Assembly: GCA_015179045.1 (NCBI GenBank)
Contig: WHUZ01000001.1
Coordinates: forward strand, 2,418,001-2,482,000
Direction: 5' to 3'
Source of the DNA: Kalaharituber pfeilii
Lineage: Eukaryota; Ascomycota; Pezizomycetes; Pezizales; Pezizaceae
Length of the DNA stretch: 64,000 nucleotides
Position 1 is the first letter of the stretch. Every line of letters begins with the position of its first letter. The notes under the pieces were generated by a model that ran no database searches, was not told where the DNA came from, and was given only the letters and a program-made list of their open reading frames with translations. Shown one piece after another: positions 35,801 through 46,068 of this stretch. Both the position numbers and the translations under genes were made by a program.

Positions 35801-37766
35801 TGCCCTGGAGGGGATTTGAACTACTCTGATATGGCTCGACAGGCTCGAACAATGCTAGACGATATAGTATTTTACAAACCTTTTATATGTAATCGCGCAC
35901 CGCCAAATAATAACACCGGCATCAAGGTTGAAGAGTCAGTAAAACACGCCCTCTCGTTGAAATTCTTAAAGATACCAAATCCTCGAACGCCAATCCCTTC
36001 CATAGCTCTAGAGGACATTGGGCGAGCTGGTGTTCGATATCGCCCCATGCTAGCAATCAACGACCTCGGTGGCTTTTCCGCTGTTTTCATGCCTGGAAAC
36101 AGCCCCTCCTTCATCATCAAAACTTCCAAATCGATACCTCGAGTTCACGCCCTGAGTGGCACCGCAGTACGAAGCTTATCGTCTTTCCATACTCGGAATG
36201 CAGAACGAGGGTTTGTGTACGTGGACTGTGAGGGTGCAGTGCGGGTGTGCTTGCTACCAGAATTTGGCTTCGACAATACGTGGTCGGCGAAGAAGATCTG
36301 TCTGAGGGAGGATACGCATGCGTTGGCGTATTTCCCGCCGATGTCAAGTTATGTGGTTAGTACGAGTAAGAGCGCGTCCTTCGATATTATGGAGGACGCG
36401 CCTGGGGCGGGGAATGAACAGCAGAATGAAGCAGCTGCGGCGGCTGCAGCGGTATTGCCTCAAGCGGGACAGTTACTTCCTACGTCTAATATGAGTAGTA
36501 TTAGGTTGGTGAATCCGTTGACGTGGACTGTGGTTGATTCCTATGATCTTGCAAAGAACGAAGTTGCACTGGTAATCAAGACGGTGGAACTTGAAGTTTC
36601 TGAGCAAACTAAAGAGCGCAAACAGCTGGTTGCTGTGGGAACTGGAATCTTCCGTGGAGAAGACTCGGCCGCTAGGGGAGCCATCTATGTCTTCGAGGTG
36701 ATTGAGGTTGTGCCTGAGCCAGGGCGGCCAGAGACGAACAGGAAGTTTAAGCTGGTGGTGAGAGAGGAGGTTAAGGGTACTGTGAGTGCGTTGTGTGGGG
36801 TGAATGGATTCTTGCTTGCGGCTCAGGGGCAGAAGGTTATGGTGAGAGGGTTGAAGGAGGACCAGAGTTTGTTGCCCGTCGCATTCATGGATATGAACAT
36901 GTATGTCACTGTGGCGAAGAACTTGAATGGGATGATACTATTTGGCGACTTTATGAAGAGCGTGAGCTTTGTGGGGTTTACGGTAGGCTGATTCAACCTC
37001 TTAACAATGAGGTATTGAGTTAAGTTTGATGTCGATGCTGATACAGAGATACAGGAAGAACCATTCAAAATGACACCCTTTGGTAAAGACGTTCAAAAGT
37101 TGGAGGTTGTGGCTGCGGATTTTTTGCCCGATGGAAATCAGCTGTTATTTGTGGTTGCAGACGCAGAAAGCAACATCAACATTCTCCAATATGATCCTGA
37201 ACGTGAGCTCTTCAATCTCGCTCTTATCATGTGATTTTCAACAGCTAACCATGCAATCAGATCCCAAATCCCTCGCCGGTCAACGCCTCATTCGCCGAGC
37301 CGAATTTTTCACTGGCCACGAAATCCGCACCGTCACCATGCTTCCCCGCACCTATCTACCCCCTCTCATCCCCAGCTCGTCCAGTTCTGCCACCGTTAAC
37401 GGTCCTGGCTCCCAAAAATCCAATTACCTGTGTCTTACGTCCACAACCACTGGTGTCATTGGCGTCGTCACCACATCACCAGAACCAGTGTACCGACGGC
37501 TGAATATCATTCAGAACACGCTCATAAGCGGGGAAGAGCATACTGCGGCGTTAAATCCAAAAGCGTACAGGGCGGCGATGCTGGGGAGTGGGAGGGCGGC
37601 GTCGATGGAGATTTTGAGAGGAATTTTGGATGGGGGGTTTTTGGCAAGAAGATGGGCGGGACTGAGTGAGGGGAGGAAGGCAGAGTTGGCGGCGAGGGCG
37701 GGAGTTACGAGTAAGGCGGTTGGAGAGGACATTGCGGCGGTGGAGACGGCATTGTTGTATTTGTAG
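32806..37766 (+). CDS. CFT1: Cleavage and polyadenylation factor subunit CFT1 (CPSF160)
   Basis: Largest scaffold of the polyadenylation factor that cuts and polyadenylates pre-mRNA in the nucleus. Eight exons: 32806-32934, 33030-34986, 35143-35330, 35383-35511, 35572-35775, 35843-36982, 37055-37202 and 37261-37766. All phases agree and give 1466 residues, normal for the family. The start [14 protein letters not shown] is the conserved N-terminus, and [16 protein letters not shown] follows. Later landmarks are [95 protein letters not shown] and [21 protein letters not shown]. The whole protein is three beta-propellers of the CPSF_A/MMS1 type. Acidic loops occur near 210 and 480. The first intron has a GTAACT donor and a branch point close to its acceptor, so it is the weakest junction. 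Confidence 0.95.
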
Positions 37767-38996
37767 CCCGATCCATCGTTTATGACTTCTCCATGGTTAT
37801 CCTGTTAATCTGTGTTTTTCTGTTTTCAAATTTTGTGAGTTATTGATAATGCGGTAGGAATTGTGAAAGGGCATTATACTGACCCCAAAAATAATGTGAG
37901 TTATAATGTAGCACCAACAAAGCTAGATATACATCACGTGACTAAAACAACTGTATCAAATTTGCGCTTTTCTCCAGCTAAGCTCTCATTAACCCGTTCA
38001 ATCAGTCTCGTACCCAGCCGCTACACTTGGAACTTGACCCATTCACCTGGTCCGTTACCATCACCTGTCCCTGCACCGGCTTACTCATCCCCATTTATCC
38101 TCTGGTCCGAGATTGGCACCTACGTAAGTAATTAGCACATAAACCACCAACAGCGTCCCACTACTACACACATGCGCCTGTCGATACTGTAAGAGATTAA
38201 CTCCTCGGCGGGGACTGGGGCAACACCAGAAAACGCCAGTAATTTAGACAGCATCAATAGATAAGGGCAGTTTCACCAGATAATCCTCAAAAGGAAATTT
38301 AGGCGAGATAAACTAGGCTTCAAAGGGATATAAACGGGCCTGAAATTACATATAGATAGAACCAGAGCACTCCGATTTACTGGGCAGTGCAGATAAACTC
38401 TCTTCTCCCAATAAAAAGCTTACAGATACCGACTTCGAATCGAGCGGCAAAAGATAAAGTCAGAGTATGAATCATGAGACCGCTCTGCCCCCGAGCTTTC
38501 TTACATGCATGCACACGCAACTCATACCCGGCAGCTGACATGCACATGCAACAGGACTCACGCATGGCGTATAGCGTGGCTTCCCCACAGATAGACGCTA
38601 TCATACATACGACATTACTAAGAGGGGGTGGGAAGGTACGGATATGTGCCTATTGTTAATGTTAGGGACTACGTAGCTTATAGCTGATGGAGATTTGAGC
38701 GAGCTTTCCTACTCGGAACAGCCTTATTTGCCAGTACAGCTCTCTGCCTTAGATAGCTAAAGTGGATCTACTTGCTCTGAAGGTGAATCCCGTGGCTCGA
38801 GGGCGGAAAGGCTGGTTTCAGGAGGACACCTCGCGCGCCCTTGAGCAGCATTTGAGCTCGAAAGTGCTCAATTCTTTACTTCCACGGGATCTGTCTGTGG
38901 AAGTGCACATGTCGACACATAAAATCAACGCTGCACTGCGCTTTTGAGTGATACCCTTCCCATACCATCTCACGATACTCCTTCCATACGACCACA
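37767..38996. other. Spacer between CFT1 and DUF726 gene
   Basis: About 1.2 kb with no recognised gene. Short frames on both strands have no family resemblance. It should include the CFT1 3' region and the promoter of the next gene. Confidence 0.45.
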
Positions 38997-41432
38997 ATGT
39001 CAACTTGGCATCGAGCCCACCCATCCCCCTCGCCCTCTTCCTCCTCCATTTCCTCGGGAATCCGCGAAATTCCTCCTCTCAACGCTCTCCTCTCCCCTGA
39101 GCATCGTGCCGAATTGGCAATCTCGGTAGCCTCCTTATGTGACCGCATGCGTACAAACCTCTGCTCGACATTTGATGACGAGACCTCATTGCCTACCCCT
39201 AGCAGGTCGAATCCCGTGGTAAATCATTATCACAGTTCTGGCGCTCGTCCTGACGCCCACGCTTCACCCCGCTCTACCCAGCCCTCACCTCTGGCCGAAG
39301 GTAAAGCGGACGACATCGGTCCAGGCAAACTCAAGCGCACTGAATCAACCTGGTTTGAAGAAGATGAAGGCGCAAAGGAAGCCGCAGCAGATTCAGAAGC
39401 AAAACGACGAGAGCTTGAGCTTCGACGTCGGCAGGCACGGGATAGAATCCGTGCAGCATGTCTCGAGTCCTTTGACGCATGGAAAGATAAGCTTCTGGCA
39501 AGGGTATTTGAGGTTGTGAATTCCAGAGAGGTTCAAAACAATGCGTCTACTCCTCTCCCATCAGGGAATTTGATAGACCTTGGCGAAGATGCACCTAAAG
39601 AGGTGGAACTTGAAACCCTTACACCTAGTGAGATAGAAGACCTGGCAGTACTCCAGTCGCTTTACCCACCAATATTACCCCCGAGCACTCTCCTTAATCT
39701 CCCTCTGTCGACGCGTCGCAAAATACTCCACTCGCTTTTGCTCGTACTGATTTCCCTGGAGAACTATGATGCACGTTCCCGTGTTCTCCTCCACTTCATA
39801 TCATCTTCCCTCTCTCTTCCTCCTTCTACCTTAATTACACAAGAATCCCAAACAGCGCAAACTCTTATCCGCGCAGTCTCTGGCGATGCACACCTGACTG
39901 CTGATACGGAGAGCCAGAAGCGTATTGAACAAAACAAGATTGCAAAGCGATGGAAAGTGGGGCTTGCGAGCGTCGCAGGAGCAGCAGTGATTGGATTGAC
40001 GGGTGGCCTTGCTGCGCCGTTGGTAGCGGCAGGAATTGGGGGATTGTTAAGTGGGATTGGCCTCGGGGTGACAGCGGGATATCTTGGTGCAGTAGCTGGA
40101 AGTGGGGCGATAGTGGGTGCACTGTTTGGGGCTTATGGGGGCAAGATGACGGGGGAGATGGTGGAGCGGTATGCGGTTGAAGTAGAGGATTTTGCGTTTA
40201 TTCCGCTGCAGCAGCATAAGGAAGGAGAAGCGGGTTCACGACGCCCTCCGGCAAAGACGTTCGATGAGATTGCGGTTGTGGGCCCGCCACCACCTGATAA
40301 GAAGCTGATGGTAACAATTGGAATTTCGGGATGGCTAGCTCGATCAGAGGACATTGTACGACCGTGGCGTTGCCTGTCTCCGAAACCATCGTCGATATAT
40401 GCCCTCCGATGGGACCCCAGCGCATTGCTTGACCTTGGGACTTCACTTGATACGCTTCTAGAGAGTTATACGTGGAAGTATGTACAGTATGAGATCATCA
40501 AGAGGACTGTGCTGGCCACGCTGTACATGGCTTTGTGGCCGCTTGTATTGGTCAAAGCCGCAAGGGTGATTGATAACCCGTATTCGGTAGCACGGCACCG
40601 AGCAGAGAAAGCGGGACGAGTGTTGGCCGACGCGCTGATTAACAGGGTACAAGGACTGAGGCCGGTGAATCTGCTTGGATTTGGGCTTGGTGCTAGGGTG
40701 CTGTATTATTGCATGCTTGAGATGGCGCGGAGAGGAACAGTGGCGTACGGAGTAGTGCAGGATGTTTATTTCTTTGGTGCGCCTGTGCCTAGTGGCGCGA
40801 AGAGGCAATGGACTGCAATACGGGCAGTTGCGGCCGGCAGAGTGGTGGTAGGGTACAGTGGGAGTGATTGGGTGCTGGGGTTCTTGGAGAGGGGCAGTAG
40901 TTTGGGGGTAGGGATTGCGGGGTTACAAGGGGTGGAGGGTGGGGTGAAAGGGATTGAGAATGTGGATCTGGGGAAGGGCAAGGAGGGAGAGAAAATTGTG
41001 GAGGGACATACGAAATATACGGAGGTAATGGGAGTGGTGTTGAAGGAGTGTGGAGTGGGCGCGTTGGGGGAGTTGGTATGGGGGGAGGTGGAGAGTGAGG
41101 GGGCGAAGTTGAGGAAGGTGAGGGAAAAGGAAAGGCTGGAGAGAGAGGAGGTTGAGAGGGAAGAGAGGGAGAAAGAGCAGCAGAAGCAGAAGGAGAAGGA
41201 GGGTAAGGTGCCGTGGGAGGAGGGGCGAAGCCTGAACGTAGGGGAGGCGCAGTCTCGAGGGGAATTGGAGGAAAATGTGACTACTAAGGTGCCAGCCCCG
41301 GGAGTGTCATCTGAGAATAGGAAAATTGGCGATTGGGAAGAGCAGACGGATCGGATTGATGAGGTTGTGGATCGGATTGAGAAGGACCTTGCGGAGCGGA
41401 GGCGGCGGCGTGCGGCGGCACCCTGGAGGTAG
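38997..41432 (+). CDS. DUF726/TMCO4-family membrane protein (Mil1-like), Ser nucleophile replaced by Gly
   Basis: One exon, 811 codons. Members have a glycine-rich membrane region followed by an alpha/beta-hydrolase-like domain; yeast Mil1 and human TMCO4 belong here. A hydrophobic Gly/Ala-rich stretch (KVGLASVAGAAVIGLTGG and on) spans residues 322-385, then VTIGISGWLARSEDIVRPW, SIYALRWDPSALLDLG, and PYSVARHRAEKAGRVLAD with PVNLLGFGLGARVLYYCMLE, DVYFFGAPVP and GYSGSDWVLGFL. The elbow reads GFGLGAR where the family normally has GFSLGAR, so residue 563 is Gly and the nucleophile is missing. The C-terminus is a charged coiled-coil-like segment. The N-terminus is Pro/Ser-rich with an acidic patch. 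After the TAG the same frame stays open for 58 codons. Confidence 0.88.
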   Translation: MSTWHRAHPSPSPSSSSISSGIREIPPLNALLSPEHRAELAISVASLCDRMRTNLCSTFDDETSLPTPSRSNPVVNHYHSSGARPDAHASPRSTQPSPLAEGKADDIGPGKLKRTESTWFEEDEGAKEAAADSEAKRRELELRRRQARDRIRAACLESFDAWKDKLLARVFEVVNSREVQNNASTPLPSGNLIDLGEDAPKEVELETLTPSEIEDLAVLQSLYPPILPPSTLLNLPLSTRRKILHSLLLVLISLENYDARSRVLLHFISSSLSLPPSTLITQESQTAQTLIRAVSGDAHLTADTESQKRIEQNKIAKRWKVGLASVAGAAVIGLTGGLAAPLVAAGIGGLLSGIGLGVTAGYLGAVAGSGAIVGALFGAYGGKMTGEMVERYAVEVEDFAFIPLQQHKEGEAGSRRPPAKTFDEIAVVGPPPPDKKLMVTIGISGWLARSEDIVRPWRCLSPKPSSIYALRWDPSALLDLGTSLDTLLESYTWKYVQYEIIKRTVLATLYMALWPLVLVKAARVIDNPYSVARHRAEKAGRVLADALINRVQGLRPVNLLGFGLGARVLYYCMLEMARRGTVAYGVVQDVYFFGAPVPSGAKRQWTAIRAVAAGRVVVGYSGSDWVLGFLERGSSLGVGIAGLQGVEGGVKGIENVDLGKGKEGEKIVEGHTKYTEVMGVVLKECGVGALGELVWGEVESEGAKLRKVREKERLEREEVEREEREKEQQKQKEKEGKVPWEEGRSLNVGEAQSRGELEENVTTKVPAPGVSSENRKIGDWEEQTDRIDEVVDRIEKDLAERRRRRAAAPWR

Positions 41433-42412
41433 GTGAGTGGACTCTATGAGCCTGTTAACGAATGGGAGCCTGCCATTGTCCACTGGGCTCATGGCGATAA
41501 GGAAGGAAAGGGCGCTGACTCTAATGATGAGGAACGGACGGACACTTTTGAGGAAAATATGAAGATGATTGGGGACAGGAAGTTGGCTGTGTTGGCAGCC
41601 CGAATCTAGTTACACATATTAAATTGAAGGAGTCTTTAAAGACCAGGTGCTCCGTGAGCCAATCCCCATGTTTTATTCTTCATCAATCTTCTGCCTCTAC
41701 CTCTGCCGACAATCATGAGGATTGGCACTTGAAATAGAAGAAGTCTCTGGTTCACTCCGTAAGTCATAAGCCAGCTAGGTACCGAAGAGGCTACAAAAAT
41801 TAGTTTCACTCACATTATGCAGCGACTTAATTCTAAATATCATGTAAAATTGTCAGATGAGCCAGACTGCATATCCGTTAGCTGCATGACTGGCAAAAAC
41901 TGTATCCAATAGGAATGTTTACTGCATAGCATCAACGAACAACATGTTGTCAACGCTGTGAAGATATGGTTAACTGCAAAGAACAGCACTAATTAGCTAC
42001 TTGTATTTGATAATCTTGATGATCTGGAATCTTTTGATATCAGTAACTACATTCCATCATTAGCTCATGGGATCTCTGTCATTACCAGCAGAAAACGAGA
42101 GAGTGTCACAGGGATGAAGAGAGTTAGAGGTGCAGCAAATGGACAAGATTGAGGCAGAACATTTACTCTTTTAAAGTGCAAAGTCGGATTTTGAGAAACT
42201 CACTCCAGATGGTAAGTGAAGCTCCAACTTGCCTTCTGGCATTACCTTCGTCTACTAATGCAAGGTATATAGAGTATCATCACGAATGAAGCTGCTGCGG
42301 CAACCATGCAAAAGCTTAAATACCTGCCACTTGCCACAGAGCATAGATCTCTATTTGCCAGTATTCATTTAGTTGCTATCTTCAAGAGTATAAGATCAAA
42401 GTTACTTGCCTC
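41433..42412. other. Spacer after DUF726 gene
   Basis: The first 177 bases continue the preceding frame without a stop to a TAG at 41607-41609; the rest carries no recognised gene. Some segments around 42130-42260 may belong to the decayed gene that follows. Confidence 0.4.
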
Positions 42413-42622
42413 TTGAGTAAGAAAGCGAAAGCTGGAAAACGTGATAGACTTGTCTTTGCTGCATGGAATTTGTTATTCAAGGCAATTCAAAACCAAAGTC
42501 CTAAGGCCGCGGAATTGTTACTTTGTGGATGTCTTGACAATAATGACCTTTGGAGGAGATGTAACATGGCACAGATGTTTCATGAGCAAGAGCAATACAA
42601 CAAGGCACTGGAGTTTTACTAA
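42413..42622 (+). pseudogene. TPR-repeat gene remnant
   Basis: A 69-codon open stretch without a good ATG. It contains AAELLLCGCLDNNDLWRRCN and MAQMFHEQEQYNKALEFY, which match the spacing of a tetratricopeptide repeat (W4, A8, A20-F24 pattern). It ends in TAA within the next helix. The sequence reminds me of the TPR array of TFIIIC subunit Tfc4, but this is only an impression. It is more likely a decayed fragment than a gene. Confidence 0.35.
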
Positions 42623-42639
42623 CAGCATTGACTGGGTGT

Positions 42640-42740
42640 AACGGGGCTGGCACTGAGCCCCTCCACGGTTATCATGGTATACAAAGGAGGACGGGGCACG
42701 AGGCAGAGGGCACGAGGCAGAGGGCGCGAGGCGAAGCAAG
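42640..42740. repeat. Short gggcacgaggcaga tandem repeat
   Basis: Three near copies of a 15-base unit (GGGCACGAGGCAGAG and variants) follow one another at about 42690-42735. The cluster is too small to classify. The ggcacgag core is shared with the 38-bp unit at 46031 but the rest differs. Confidence 0.5.
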
Positions 42741-43320
42741 ATTCTATTCTTCCGAAGTATATCCCAGGAGAAAAGAGGGTCAGAAGCACCGCTCGCCCCC
42801 AAAGAACCTTCCACCACATCCTACCTTCCTAGCACTTCACTTTTGGGTAGTCTCCCATGCTACTGCCCATGCTACTGCTACAAGAGGCACCCCTCTCCTG
42901 CATGCTATTTACATGGCCTTCTTCATCACACTGGGAGAGAGCAGGCACAGGGTGTAGACCATCCAGACCCTTACCGTGGGCAGCTACGTGACCTATTCAT
43001 CCAAAGCAACCGGATAGTCCGACAATGAGAGGGAATTGCGGGAGCTAGCATCTAGAGGGAGTTCGGCCAACGCTGGCATATAAGATAAATGCAACAAGGT
43101 GACAATATTATAAAACGAGGTGCACAGAAGAAAGGCCACGAAGCTGGGTGGACGACGTCTCGAGATCCGGGCAGTCAAATATAATAGTTCGAAGCTTACT
43201 AATAGTACTCAGTACATCTGCAAACAAGTACAAGCGCGAGGTTCGTATCTACCATTCTGTACAGACGATCTCTACATTCTCTCCTTTTTTGCTTTAATAT
43301 AATTTATTGAAATTAAAATA

Positions 43321-43486
43321 GCCTTTCCTGGTTCCACTAGAATTTAATCCGCGCACTACGGCCCATCATTTAGAAAATTGCGAGACAACCCTTTTCTCCA
43401 GCTCGAGATGAGATTCGAACCGGGGCGCTCAATTCAATACCTCTCCACGGGCCTCTTGTTGTAACCGCCATCACTAGAGACAACAG
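43321..43486 (-). mobile_element. tRNA-derived SINE, copy 1
   Basis: Reading the minus strand from about 43486, the sequence starts GTCTCTAGTGATGGCGG (tRNA A-box-like). It reaches GGTTCGAATCT (B box) near 43411-43421 and ends with TTCTAGTGGAACCAGG before an AT-rich tail. Copy 2 at 53713-53886 shares the same blocks in the same order with about 75-80 per cent identity in the tRNA-like head. The internal polymerase III promoter, the unrelated body and the T/A-rich 3' end are the usual marks of a SINE. No clear target duplication is seen. Confidence 0.7.
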
Positions 43487-43676
43487 GCATGTCACATCAC
43501 AAACCTATAGGTTAGTTTCAACGAGACAAATCTAAGGCTCCTTCAACCAGCCTCCTCCGGACACCCCCCATCTCCACTCTGACACCCCACTGACAGCGGC
43601 TTTTACATATAGACTGCATAGTCGGCGTCGCCATTAAATTTGCCCTTAACTTACGCCTAGTAATGTCATTGATCAA

Positions 43677-43735
43677 CCGCCCCGGGCAGTGATGATCAAG
43701 TCCGGAACGAGTGGCCCAGTCGGAACAGTTCATCT
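43677..43735. mobile_element. Degenerate right end of the 19692-21038 transposon family
   Basis: The order of motifs ccgggcagtgatg, caagtccgga, cgagtggccc, cggaacagttcat matches the right terminal repeat at 20985-21045 (ccgggccagtaatgg, caagtcttccga, atgagtggccc, ggaacatattcat) with several substitutions and small gaps. No matching left end was found nearby, so this is a solo, diverged terminus. Confidence 0.6.
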
Positions 43736-44157
43736 GGTACCCTGCATCTGAGAATTGCTTACCTCATATTATTAGTCTGGTTGCACCGACCCTCCTCATA
43801 TGTTGATTGACCGAATACTAATGCAGTAAACTCGCGCCGCTCTTGGCACCGACCTAACTCAATCTTCTACATTCCACAAATGGACAGGCGGCCCCAGCAA
43901 GATACAAGAGAAGTAAGCACTCCGAGAAGGAAAATTGCTAGTGAGTTTTCTAACACCAAGACATGCATTTATTTCGGTATGCACAAATGGAATTGCAGCT
44001 ACTTACATTGGAAATAGTTATTTTGCTATGTACTATGTAATTTGTAACTCTAGAGAACAGAGTGTCGAGCTCCCACTGGTATGCTCGCTCGTTAGCGCAT
44101 AAATAGTCAGCTGTTCCAATACTTTTCTGAATATGCGAGTATATATCCCTCTTTTTA

Positions 44158-44249
44158 ATAAGTTACTTCTTTTTTTTTTTTTTTTTTTTTTTAATTTCAC
44201 GTGACCCCGCTTGTAGCTGTGCGCCATGGCAGGGCATAAGTTACTTCTT
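44158..44249 (-). mobile_element. Tiny poly(A)-tailed retroposon, copy 1
   Basis: On the minus strand, a 43-base body starts at GCCCTGCCATGGCGCACAG, passes through CAAGCGGGGTCACGTGAAAT and ends in a poly(A) run of about 21. It is bounded on both sides by a perfect 14-bp direct repeat, ATAAGTTACTTCTT (44158-44171 and 44236-44249). The poly(A) plus target duplication shows insertion by reverse transcription. Copy 2 is at 44998-45080 and begins at the same base. Confidence 0.85.
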
Positions 44250-44466
44250 AAGGAGGTGGCGACTGTCTCACGTACCAAGTATCATCATGGTGAGGTTAAA
44301 AGCAGATATAAAGAAGTTGGCCATTGTGAGGGGAAGACTTTACGCCAATCTCCACTCCACGCCTCAACATTTCGCAATTTGAAGCAAATATGCCCTTCTG
44401 CGGGGTTGCCAATAGCAAGGGCCGTCCCAATGTTTGAACGAAAAAGGTATATGACATGGCCTGCAA

Positions 44467-44720
44467 TTAAGAAGTTCCTCTAGTCCTGGGTGATGGTAAA
44501 TATTGCCGCGCCGCTATTGTATCACCAGATATCGCAAATTTTGCATCGTCCGCTGCCTCGTTTGAAATGATCATCTTGACCTTGGTTTCCACAATGTTTT
44601 GTTGGGCTATGGAGTCTACTTCCTCCTCGTCGACGGAGAATATGATCCCGTTAGTGAAGAGTTCTGTGATACTTCCCCCCGAGTCCACCCGTTTGACGGC
44701 CCATCTTTATAGCAGGTACT
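44467..44720 (-). other. Isolated protein-like frame of unknown origin
   Basis: A minus-strand frame containing GSITELFTNGIIFSVDEEEV and IVETKVKMIISNEAADDAKF looks more like real protein than its surroundings (balanced composition, alternating hydrophobic residues). It has no clear start, no recognised family and lies between mobile elements. Possibly an exon of a decayed gene. Confidence 0.25.
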
Positions 44721-44997
44721 GGTTAGGTTGTGGCATGTGCAAGGTGATTCTGTCAATGATGTTCTGTCAAGTTTTGAGGCCCGACAGACATATATTGCAT
44801 AGTTAGCTATAAGAAAGGACATAAGACAAAGAAGACAGCAACAACCCGGAAGAAAGCCCTATCTCTCAGCTCCTTGGCTAGCTTTTCGTGTAAGTGACAA
44901 CTTCTCCTGCCCAATCGGGCAATGCCCGCTCAATAACTTAACTTGGCCTCTCGTGACATGTCTTTCCCCTTAAAAGTGTCCTACAGGATATTATTAC

Positions 44998-45080
44998 CAG
45001 CCAGCAGCTTTTTTTTTTTTTTTTTTATTTCACGTGACCCCGCTTGTAGCTGTTCGCCATGGCAGGGCAGCCAGCAGCTT
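44998..45080 (-). mobile_element. Tiny poly(A)-tailed retroposon, copy 2
   Basis: Same unit as at 44158-44249: a minus-strand body starting at GCCCTGCCATGGCGAACAG, ending GGGGTCACGTGAAAT, then about 16 A. It is flanked by a perfect 13-bp direct repeat, CAGCCAGCAGCTT (44998-45010 and 45068-45080). The 41-base body differs from copy 1 at two positions or so. The flanking duplications of the two copies are unrelated, so they are independent insertions. Confidence 0.85.
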
Positions 45081-45683
45081 AAATTTGCCAGGCTCACAAA
45101 ACCCGCCGTTTTCTCAAAAAATCCAGTCTCGAGGAATCTCAACGCCCAGTCTTCTCTCTAATTAGCGGTATCCAGCCCGATCACCCCAGCAATTGCAGCT
45201 CCACAAAATCACTCTACTGATTTTGCCCATGTTTAAGAGCGACTTTCGAGTCTAGCAGTGATATTCTCTGCAGGCCGCGGAAAAATATCAAGATATCCAG
45301 GCGTTCTGGGGCGCATGAGCAGAAGTCTACTAGTTACTACTAGTTGATCACTGCTTACTAGTTACTGCTTGCTTCTTATCGCTCGCTACCTACAAATATT
45401 TAAGTATGAACCTTGAGCTTCTAACTTCTAAGTTTCGATTTAGTTCTACCTGATGTTGGAGTGTATATTCTTCCTTGTCCTTTTTTTTTCAGCTTCTCTA
45501 CCTCTCGACCCTCATTTTATAGAGTTTTGGTCCGCGCTAATTCAATGCCCTGCTTCCTAAAACAGCATTTCCTCATTTGAGTTGCCATACCTGTCCTGCT
45601 TCCTTAAGCAGCAATTCCAGTTCCTACACCTGACTCACTCTTCAACTAGATCTAACTCTCGATTGCTAATATACTATTTTTGA
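45081..45683. other. Spacer before the foldback element
   Basis: No gene or RNA recognised. Contains short direct repeats (ctagttactactagttg; tgcttcct...agca) and a T-run near 45480. Confidence 0.4.
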
Positions 45684-46030
45684 CCTATTTTCTACCAATA
45701 TGATATTCTTATTCTTATTCACTTCAAGATGTTATTAAAGTTATAGCTCGATATTAGAGACAGCTGGGCCTGTGCTGTCACATAGTAATACTCATGCATT
45801 TTGCTCTCCTTTATGTCACCATATTTAAACAACTTTGGATTGATCCTGAAATCGATATTATTTCAGTAGATTCCAGTCAATTATTACCTATGTATATTCA
45901 TATGTTTTTCAAAAATATGAGTAACATTTCTTTGAAAAACTTCTTAGTACAAGTCAATGGCTCATTAATTATAAGAATAATTAATGATTATCTACAATTA
46001 ACTTTACGAGATTCTTATTACAGTAAGTAC

Positions 46031-46068
46031 TGTTCTCGTGCCCAGACTCTCTTGGCACGCTTAATTAA
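46031..46068. mobile_element. 38-bp insertion with 9-bp target duplication
   Basis: A 38-base unit starting TGTTCTCGTGCCCAGACTCT and ending GGCACGCTTAATTAA sits between two perfect copies of AGTAAGTAC (46022-46030 and 46069-46077). The opposite arm of the foldback element (46760-46775 on the minus strand) has the single, uninterrupted AGTAAGTACC, so the empty site is visible. The unit contains a GTGCC...GGCAC stem. An exact 38-base reverse-complement copy is at 52083-52120. Nine-base duplications suggest a Mutator-like transposase acting in trans. Confidence 0.85.

Noticed and set aside
44567..44806. Plus-strand membrane-protein-like frame
   Set aside because: Mirror image of a more protein-like minus-strand frame; no support for either as a full gene.
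46031..46068. CRISPR-like repeat or Helitron end
   Set aside because: Only two full copies, 6 kb apart and in opposite orientation, and a 9-bp duplication; Helitrons make none and fungi lack CRISPR arrays.
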